Origin: an uncultured Oscillospiraceae bacterium
GTDB taxonomy: Bacteria > Bacillota > Clostridia > Oscillospirales > Oscillospiraceae
Length of the DNA: 10,454 nucleotides
NCBI GenBank assembly: GCA_934662925.1
Contig: CAKUKL010000034.1
Coordinates: forward strand, 1 to 10,454
Direction of reading: 5' to 3'
Shown here: piece after piece, positions 5,496 to 10,454 of the stretch
How the letters are laid out: every line of letters begins with the position of its first letter
Position numbering within the stretch: the stretch's first letter is position 1
The notes under the pieces: model-generated
What the model was told of the DNA's origin: nothing
The model's input: the letters and a program-made list of their open reading frames with translations, nothing else
Databases searched by the model: none
Program-made: the position numbers and the translations under genes

Positions 5496-6482
5496 TCAGT
5501 CTCCGTAGCCGTCGGGATGGGTGCTGTACCAGTTCCACGCCGTCCGGATGATGTCCTCCACGTTGGTGTACTTCGGCCGCCAGCCCAGCATATCCATGGC
5601 CTTTTTGCTGGACGCGATGAGCACGGCGGGGTCGCCGGGGCGGCGGCCCTCCTCCACTACGGGAATGGGGTGGCCGGTGACACGGCGGGCGGCGTCGATG
5701 ATCTGCCGGTTGGAAAAGCCGGTGCCGTTGCCCAGATTGAAGGCGTTGGAGGTGTTCTCCCGCTTGAGGTAATCCAGCGCCAGCATGTGGGCGTCGATGA
5801 GGTCCTCCACGTGGATGTAGTCCCGGACGCAGGTGCCGTCCGGCGTGGGGTAATCGGTGCCAAAGAGCTTCAGGCTGTCCCGCTTGCCCTGCGCCACCGA
5901 CAGGATGAGGGGGATGAGGTGGGTCTCCGGCCGGTGATCCTCGCCGATGGAACCGTCCGCCCGGGCCCCCGCCACATTGAAGTATCGCAGGGCGCAGTAT
6001 TTCAGGCCATAGGCCCGGTCGCACCACTTGAGCATTTTTTCCACGATGAGCTTGCTCTCGCCGTAGGGGTTGGTGGGCACCTGCGGGTCGTCCTCCTCAA
6101 TGGGAGTGCGCACCGGCTCACCGAAGGTGGCCGCCGTGGAGGAAAAGACCAGATAGGGCACCTTGTGGGCCACCATGGTGCGGATGAGGGTCAGTCCGGC
6201 GGTGACGTTGTTGCGGAAATATTCGTCGGGGATGGACATGGATTCCCCCACCAGCGAATAGGCGGCGAAATGGATGACCGCCTCCACATTTTCCCGGGAA
6301 AAGACCCCGTCCAGAAAATGCTGGTCGGCCACGTCGCCGATGTAAAGCCGCCCGCCCTTCACCGCCTGACGGTGGCCCTTGGACAGGTCGTCCACCACCA
6401 CCACGTCCACCCCCCGGTCCAGCAGGGCGGCCACGCAGTGGGACCCGATATAACCGGCGCCGCCGGTCACAAGAATTGCCAT
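5496..6482 (-). CDS. galE: UDP-glucose 4-epimerase
   Basis: Encodes 328 residues of an extended short-chain dehydrogenase. The NAD-binding Rossmann motif VTGGAGYIGSH is at 5-15. The Ser/Thr segment FSSTAATFGEP (113-123) has Thr116 in the catalytic Ser/Thr position. NPYGESK supplies Tyr140 and Lys144. Other family blocks are RYFNVAGA, GTDYPTPDGTCVRDYIHV and FNLGNGTGFSN. GalE interconverts UDP-glucose and UDP-galactose for the Leloir pathway and for cell-surface glycans. Length and motifs match GalE well, though activity on UDP-N-acetylhexosamines cannot be excluded. AAGGAG (6496-6491) lies 8 bases before the ATG. It starts 31 bases after the lysR stop with no terminator or clear promoter between, so co-transcription with that regulator is likely. 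No other galactose or glycan gene is nearby. Confidence 0.93.
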   Translation of the reverse strand: MAILVTGGAGYIGSHCVAALLDRGVDVVVVDDLSKGHRQAVKGGRLYIGDVADQHFLDGVFSRENVEAVIHFAAYSLVGESMSIPDEYFRNNVTAGLTLIRTMVAHKVPYLVFSSTAATFGEPVRTPIEEDDPQVPTNPYGESKLIVEKMLKWCDRAYGLKYCALRYFNVAGARADGSIGEDHRPETHLIPLILSVAQGKRDSLKLFGTDYPTPDGTCVRDYIHVEDLIDAHMLALDYLKRENTSNAFNLGNGTGFSNRQIIDAARRVTGHPIPVVEEGRRPGDPAVLIASSKKAMDMLGWRPKYTNVEDIIRTAWNWYSTHPDGYGD

Positions 6483-6513
6483 GGTATTTGCTCCTTCCGC
6501 GCCCCGCGGGCGC

Positions 6514-7428
6514 TTATGCAGAATATTGCGGATGGCCGGGGTCCTCCCCGGCCTCTTTCAGCTCGTCGATGAGGTGGCGGATCATGGGGTTGCAGTCGTC
6601 CGCCTGCCAGACGGCCACCACGTCGCTGCGGCGGCTGTCCGGGATGTTCACGATGCGCACGGCGTCGTTGTGCTCCAGCCGGGTGTTCCGGTCGATGAGG
6701 GCCACGCCCAGCCCCGTCTCCACGCAGAGCAGCAGGCTCTCCAGTGAGTTGGCCTCCCGGACGATGTTGGGGTAAAAGCCGGAATTGGCGCACTGGATGA
6801 GCAGCTGATCGTAGCCGCCGGGGGACTCGTCCTTGGAAATGGCCACGAAATCCTCGTTCTTAAGGTCGGCCAGCGTGAGGTCCGGCTTATCCGCCAGCGG
6901 GTTGCGCCGGTTGACGGCGATGGCCCCCCGCTGGGTGCGCAGGGACTCCCACTTCCAGTCCCGGCGGCCCTCCACCTCGAAGCCCAGCGTGATGATGACG
7001 TCGAACCGGCAGTTTTCAAGGCCGCCGCGGAGGTTGCGGAAGCTGTTGCGTTCCAGCTCCACCACGCCGTCGGGGTAGTCCTGGTGGAGTCTGGACAGAG
7101 CCTGCGACATGGCAAGGTTCACGTCCTGCCCCTCCAGAATGCCCACGGAGAGGTTGCCCACGTCGCCCCGGCTCAGGGCGTGGGCGTGGGCGATGGCCTG
7201 CGCGGTGTAGTCGGGCAGGTCCTTAAACTTTTCGTACAGGTATTGGCCCGCCTGAGTCAGGTGGACGGTCTTGCCTGCCCGGCGGAACAGATCGAAGCCC
7301 AGTTCCTGCTCCATGAGGCTGATCTGCTTGGAAAGGTTGGGCTGAGAGACGTACAGCGCCTTGGCCGCCTGCGAGAAGTTCTCCCGCCGGGCCACCTCCA
7401 CAAAATACTGGATCCGGGTCAGATTCAT
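6514..7428 (-). CDS. LysR-family transcriptional regulator
   Basis: Encodes 304 residues, a normal LysR length. The N-terminal winged helix-turn-helix (MNLTRIQYFVEVARRENFSQ, then AAKALYVSQPNLSKQIS, about 18-37) is typical. A linker helix and the periplasmic-binding-protein-like effector domain follow (about 90-295, opening GNLSVGILEGQ and including VETGLGVALI). Such proteins usually activate a divergent operon when they bind a small metabolite and repress their own gene. Here the divergent target is the MFS transporter operon starting at 7652. The start at 7428 fits the family N-terminus and has AAGGGGGAAGG just upstream; in-frame ATGs further up lack support and overlap the promoter. The inducer is unknown. 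Confidence 0.93.
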   Translation of the reverse strand: MNLTRIQYFVEVARRENFSQAAKALYVSQPNLSKQISLMEQELGFDLFRRAGKTVHLTQAGQYLYEKFKDLPDYTAQAIAHAHALSRGDVGNLSVGILEGQDVNLAMSQALSRLHQDYPDGVVELERNSFRNLRGGLENCRFDVIITLGFEVEGRRDWKWESLRTQRGAIAVNRRNPLADKPDLTLADLKNEDFVAISKDESPGGYDQLLIQCANSGFYPNIVREANSLESLLLCVETGLGVALIDRNTRLEHNDAVRIVNIPDSRRSDVVAVWQADDCNPMIRHLIDELKEAGEDPGHPQYSA

Positions 7429-7457
7429 GTGCCTTCCCCCTTTGCTCCGTTTCAGAT

Positions 7458-7486
7458 AGTATATCATCAAATGGCCTCTGTGGCAA
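7458..7486 (-). promoter_or_regulatory. Promoter for lysR(-galE)
   Basis: On the minus strand TTGCCA (7486-7481), 17 bases, TATACT (7463-7458), each hexamer one base from consensus. Transcription would start near 7451, giving a short leader of about 23 bases that carries the lysR ribosome binding site. Confidence 0.72.
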
Positions 7487-7489
7487 GAC

Positions 7490-7548
7490 TTTGTAGCAAA
7501 TATACAAAATCGTTAAATCTATAACCAAATGTGTTGTTCAAACGACAA
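7490..7548. promoter_or_regulatory. Candidate LysR operator: two dyads spaced 42 bp
   Basis: Dyad 1 is TTTGTA-N7-TACAAA (7490-7508, centre 7499), abutting the lysR -35 box. Dyad 2 is TTGT-N7-ACAA (7534-7548, centre 7541), which contains a symmetric T-N11-A (7535/7547), the usual LysR-type core, and lies about 52 bases before the predicted transporter start. The centres are 42 bp apart, about four helical turns, fitting paired LysR tetramer sites. Function is inferred. Confidence 0.5.
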
Positions 7549-7557
7549 AACAGGTAT

Positions 7558-7586
7558 TTCACAAAATGGAATTTCTCCGGTATGAT
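7558..7586 (+). promoter_or_regulatory. Promoter for the MFS transporter operon
   Basis: TTCACA (7558-7563), 17 bases, TATGAT (7581-7586), each one base off consensus. The start of transcription is expected near 7593. The leader of about 60 bases contains a small CCCGGC/GCCGGG hairpin (7601-7606 with 7622-7627) before the ribosome binding site. Confidence 0.7.
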
Positions 7587-7651
7587 AGGAACTGTAAAAG
7601 CCCGGCGGTGGTTCGGTTCGGGCCGGGACGAAATAAGAGGAGGAAGTTCAA

Positions 7652-8971
7652 ATGGCAAGTAAAACCAAAGAGTTTTCCAGTACCAGCAGCAACTTCGGCG
7701 CAAAGGGCTGGGGGATCCTGATCCTCACCTTCTTCAGCATTCTCCTGATGAGCAACATCTGCTACGACTCCCTGAACGTCACCATCGAGGTGTACGGCGG
7801 CATGGGCTGGAACAAGGGCCTGCTGTACATGTTCTCCACCGTCGCGGCGTGGATCTCCGTCATCGGCGCGGGCCTGTGGGGCGCCATGTGCGGCAAAAAG
7901 ACCTGCCGCTTCGCGTGGACCGTCTCCCTGATCGTGTCCGCCGTGGGCTGCGTGATCTGGAGCTTTGCCCCCGCGGCCGGCATCCCCGTGTACTTCATCG
8001 CGCTGGCCCTCTCCTACATCGGCGGCATGGGCTTTGCCTACATCGCCAGCCTGAACGTCGTCTCCAACTGGTTCCCCCGCAAAAAGGGTCTGGCCATGGG
8101 CTGGGTCACCATCGGCTTCCCCCTGTCCGCCGTCATCGCCACCCCGCTGTGCTCCGCCCTCATCGGCAAGCTCCAGCTCAACGGCATCTACCTGATGTAC
8201 GCCGTGCTGTGCGTCATTCTGGCCGTTCTGGTGTGGATCTTTGTCCGGGACTACCCCGAGGAAAAGGGCGCTTACCCCGACAACAACCCCTACTTTGACA
8301 AGGCCGGAGCCGAGGCCGAGCTGAAGGCCGGTCTCGAGTACATGAAGACCTCCCCCTGGACCCGCGGTAAGCTGCTCCACACCGGCACCGTGTGGAAGAT
8401 GGTCATCTCTCTGGGCGTCATGGAGCTGCTCAGCCTCGGCATCATGACCAACTTCATGCCCCGGATGCTCCAGATCGGCTACGCCCCCGGTCAGGTCATC
8501 CCCATGCTGGCCATCGCCGGTCTGCTGGCCTGTGTCGGCTCCGTGCTGTGCGGCCTGCTGGACGCTAAGGCCGGCCCCAAGAAGGCCATCATCATCACCT
8601 ACGTCATCGCCATCATCGCCATCGTCCTGAACGTGGTGGCCGGTATCGTCAAGCAGAACGGCAACGAGGGCCTTGCTACGCCGCTGTTCTTCGTCTCCCT
8701 GCCCTTCCTCGCCATCATGCTGGGCGGCGCGGCCAACTATCTGGTCTCCCTGACCAACACTATCTGGGGCCGCTATGACTTCCCCGCCGCTTACCGCGTG
8801 CTCAAGCCGCTGGTGTCCGTGGTGGGCGCGCTGGGCATGACCATCGTGGGCGGCATTGGCAACTCCCCCGCTGGATATGGCACCGCCTACCTCATTCTGG
8901 GCGTGCTGTCCGTCATTGGCGTCATCATCATCGCCACGGTGGACGACTCCCTCGCGGGCCGGGACCTGTAA
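7652..8971 (+). CDS. MFS transporter, oxalate/formate antiporter (OFA)-like
   Basis: Encodes 439 residues with about 12 hydrophobic spans. Span 1 is at about 19-36, and a hydrophilic loop between spans 6 and 7 (about 199-248, beginning RDYPEEKGAYPDNNPY) splits the protein into two halves. The segment SNWFPRKKGLAMGWVTIGFP (138-157) between spans 4 and 5 is typical of OFA-type and monocarboxylate-type MFS carriers. This suggests uptake or exchange of a small organic anion, but the substrate cannot be read. AGAGGAGG (7636-7643) lies 8 bases before the ATG. It opens a same-strand set with the flavoprotein (67 bases downstream) and an alcohol dehydrogenase, and is divergent from lysR, so it is probably the regulated entry step of that pathway. 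Confidence 0.88.
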   Translation: MASKTKEFSSTSSNFGAKGWGILILTFFSILLMSNICYDSLNVTIEVYGGMGWNKGLLYMFSTVAAWISVIGAGLWGAMCGKKTCRFAWTVSLIVSAVGCVIWSFAPAAGIPVYFIALALSYIGGMGFAYIASLNVVSNWFPRKKGLAMGWVTIGFPLSAVIATPLCSALIGKLQLNGIYLMYAVLCVILAVLVWIFVRDYPEEKGAYPDNNPYFDKAGAEAELKAGLEYMKTSPWTRGKLLHTGTVWKMVISLGVMELLSLGIMTNFMPRMLQIGYAPGQVIPMLAIAGLLACVGSVLCGLLDAKAGPKKAIIITYVIAIIAIVLNVVAGIVKQNGNEGLATPLFFVSLPFLAIMLGGAANYLVSLTNTIWGRYDFPAAYRVLKPLVSVVGALGMTIVGGIGNSPAGYGTAYLILGVLSVIGVIIIATVDDSLAGRDL

Positions 8972-9038
8972 CACAAGTCAACTCATGAGCCGGAACGGAA
9001 CGCCGGCCTATATAGAAAACACAACAGGAGGAGATAAT

Positions 9039-10001
9039 ATGAAAGTACTGGGTCTGTCCTGCGGCACCCTCAATGGCAGCAACGACGCCATGTGCAAAGA
9101 GGCCCTGATGGCCGCGCAGTCCGCCGGAGCGGACGTGGAATTCATCAACCTGCACCAGCTGAACATCAAGCACTGCACCGGCTGCAAGGCCTGCGTCATG
9201 AGCCTGTTCTCCGGCCGGGGCAACGCCTGCGTCCTTCAGGACGACTTCGACTGGCTCACCGACAAGATGTACGACGCCGACGGCATCGTCTGGGCCGTGC
9301 CCATCTTTGAAAAGTGCGCCCCCGGCATCTTCCACACGGTGATGGACCGCTTCGGCCCCCGCCTGGACCGCGGCAACGTCATGATCGCCGCCAAGATCGC
9401 CGAAAACGGCGGCAAGCCGGTGGACCCCCGCTACCTCAAGGAAAAGGCCGTGTCCTTCATGGGCATCGGCGGCTCCGACTGGGCCACCCGCATCCAGTGC
9501 GACTTCAACACTCAGGCCCTGACCCCCAAGTGGACGGTCATCGACAACGAGTGCTTCCAGTGGTCGCTGGACATCATCATGAACGACGACGCCATCGCCA
9601 AGGCCCACCAAATCGGCCTGAACATCGCCGAGGCCGCCAAAAAGGTGGCCGACGGCACGCTGGAAGCACCCCACGGCATCATGGGCAAGGACTACAAGGG
9701 CGCAGAGGGCGTCTGCCCCCACTGCCATAGCAACAACTTCTTCCTCAAGGAGGACGGCACCGCTATCTGCTGCCTGTGCGGCATCGAGGGCGTTATGAAG
9801 AACGAGGGCGGCCGGTACGTCTTTGACTTCGACGCCGAAACGTGGATCCCCCACGCCCACGACTCCATCCCGGGCAAGTTCATCCACGGCGACGACATCC
9901 AGCGCAACGAGGGCAAGGCCCGTGCGTCCATGTCCACCGACGAGGCCAAGGCACGGAAGGCGAAGTACCGTGACTTTATCAAGTCCTCCAGACCCGAATA
10001 A
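9039..10001 (+). CDS. Flavodoxin-fold NAD(P)H-dependent FMN reductase/iron-sulfur flavoprotein with C-terminal zinc ribbon
   Basis: Encodes 320 residues. The N-terminal flavodoxin-like domain opens MKVLGLSCGTLNGSNDAMC, with a Ser/Gly/Asn-rich loop (7-15) expected to hold the FMN phosphate. Cys46, Cys49, Cys52 and Cys64 (CTGCKAC, then NACVLQDDF) match the cysteine cluster of iron-sulfur flavoproteins, but the last spacing is x11, longer than the usual short one. The stretch VWAVPIFEKCAPGIFHTVMDR (83-103) is the conserved flavin/dimer region. An added C-terminal part has Cys226, Cys229, Cys244 and Cys247 (CPHC and CCLC), a zinc-ribbon or rubredoxin-like knuckle, then a charged tail. It likely transfers electrons to a small organic substrate or partner enzyme; the substrate is unknown. 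AGGAGG lies 7 bases before the ATG. Confidence 0.82.
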   Translation: MKVLGLSCGTLNGSNDAMCKEALMAAQSAGADVEFINLHQLNIKHCTGCKACVMSLFSGRGNACVLQDDFDWLTDKMYDADGIVWAVPIFEKCAPGIFHTVMDRFGPRLDRGNVMIAAKIAENGGKPVDPRYLKEKAVSFMGIGGSDWATRIQCDFNTQALTPKWTVIDNECFQWSLDIIMNDDAIAKAHQIGLNIAEAAKKVADGTLEAPHGIMGKDYKGAEGVCPHCHSNNFFLKEDGTAICCLCGIEGVMKNEGGRYVFDFDAETWIPHAHDSIPGKFIHGDDIQRNEGKARASMSTDEAKARKAKYRDFIKSSRPE

Positions 10002-10022
10002 CAAAACAGCAACCCTCGGGCA

Positions 10023-10046
10023 CCTCCGGAGCCCCCGCTCCGGAGG
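10023..10046 (+). other. Intercistronic 10-bp perfect hairpin
   Basis: CCTCCGGAGC and GCTCCGGAGG pair perfectly around a CCCC loop, in the 85-base gap between the flavoprotein and the alcohol dehydrogenase. No T-run follows (the next bases are ACCTGTCC), so it is not an intrinsic terminator. It more likely stabilises the upstream message or tunes expression of the downstream gene. Confidence 0.65.
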
Positions 10047-10086
10047 ACCTGTCCTGAACATCATCGCGACAAGGAGTGTATTTTTT

Positions 10087-10454
10087 ATGAAAGCAGCGGC
10101 TTTTTACGGCAAAGGCGACGTGCGCATCGAAGAACGGCCCATCCCCGTCCCCGGCCCCAACCAGCTGGTGGTCAAGATCAACTATGTGGGCGTGTGCGGC
10201 ACCGACGTGGAGTTCTACAAGGGCGGCTATCCCCCCTTCGTCAAGCTCCCCATGGTGCTGGGCCATGAGAACGTGGGCACCGTCACCGCGCTGGGCGAGG
10301 GCGTCACCGAGTTTCAGGTAGGCGACCGCATCCTGTGCGGCCCTCCCTCCCACTGCGCCGAGGACTGCCCCTCCTGCCAGCGGGGCGAGACCAACATCTG
10401 CATCAACGGCTTCCCCCGCACCGCCGGGATCGGCGGCCCCGACGGCGGCTACGC
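10087..10454 (+). CDS. Zinc-dependent medium-chain alcohol dehydrogenase, N-terminal part (truncated by window edge)
   Basis: The visible 122 residues form the GroES-like catalytic domain of a zinc medium-chain dehydrogenase. VGVCGTDVEFYKGG carries catalytic-zinc Cys37 with Thr39-Asp40, and LGHENVGTV carries His60 and Glu61. A structural-zinc lobe follows with Cys90, Cys94, Cys97 and Cys105. Its first spacing is C-x3-C where C-x2-C is usual, so Cys84 or an acidic residue might also take part. The family oxidises alcohols or polyols, or reduces aldehydes and ketones, with NAD(P). The coenzyme-binding Rossmann domain is outside the window, so cofactor choice cannot be judged. AAGGAG (10071-10076) lies 10 bases before the ATG. 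It is probably co-transcribed with the MFS and flavoprotein genes. Confidence 0.92.
   Translation, partial: MKAAAFYGKGDVRIEERPIPVPGPNQLVVKINYVGVCGTDVEFYKGGYPPFVKLPMVLGHENVGTVTALGEGVTEFQVGDRILCGPPSHCAEDCPSCQRGETNICINGFPRTAGIGGPDGGY

Noticed and set aside
9009..9014. TATATA as a -10 box for a separate flavoprotein promoter
   Set aside because: The base window 17 positions upstream (TGAGCC) does not resemble a -35 hexamer, and it lies too close to the ribosome binding site; operon readthrough from the MFS gene is simpler.
1..10454. Mobile elements, CRISPR arrays, toxin-antitoxin or phage-defence genes
   Set aside because: No transposase, integrase, regular spaced repeats or recognisable defence domains occur on either strand.

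Overview
The window reads as chromosomal DNA of a high-GC Clostridia member. The Oscillospiraceae (Flavonifractor/Pseudoflavonifractor-like gut anaerobes) are my best guess. The basis is strong AGGAGG ribosome binding sites, sigma-A-type promoters, a Firmicutes-type L10 leader, GC-rich third codon positions, and a redox/transport cluster typical of gut clostridia. The genus is inference.

Layout. (1) Bases 1-328, minus strand: the 5' part of ruvX/yqgF, cut by the window edge. (2) 370-421: divergent promoters for ruvX and for rpmG-secE-nusG whose -35 hexamers overlap on opposite strands. (3) 428-637: a structured rpmG leader ending in an intrinsic terminator about 30 bases before rpmG, with a possible antiterminator pairing. 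(4) 638-2912: rpmG, secE, nusG, rplK, rplA, the preprotein translocase/transcription factor/L11-L1 block. (5) 2913-3406: a gene-free stretch of nearly 500 bases. It holds a roughly 120-nt inverted-repeat element, a 14-bp hairpin embedding a consensus -35 box, a near-perfect promoter and the L10 autoregulatory leader with its terminator. (6) 3407-4387: rplJ and rplL (ribosomal stalk), closed by a strong terminator. rpoB does not follow.

(7) 4496-5428: a DEDDh 3'-5' exonuclease-like protein with a C-terminal zinc ribbon, ending at a bidirectional terminator shared with the convergent galE. (8) 5496-7428, minus strand: a LysR-family regulator followed 31 bases later by galE. (9) 7429-7651: the divergent lysR/transporter control region, with promoters for both directions and two dyads 42 bp apart. 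(10) 7652-10454: an MFS transporter (oxalate/formate-antiporter-like), a flavodoxin-fold iron-sulfur/zinc-ribbon oxidoreductase and the start of a zinc-dependent medium-chain alcohol dehydrogenase. These are probably one operon controlled by the divergent LysR regulator.

The first half is core translation machinery whose interest lies in its RNA-level control. The second half is an accessory uptake-plus-redox module whose substrate cannot be read from sequence. I see no mobile element, CRISPR array, tRNA or rRNA. Nothing here is clearly a new system. The best candidates for novelty are the rpmG leader, the 2920-3040 element and the MFS/flavoprotein/alcohol dehydrogenase cluster.
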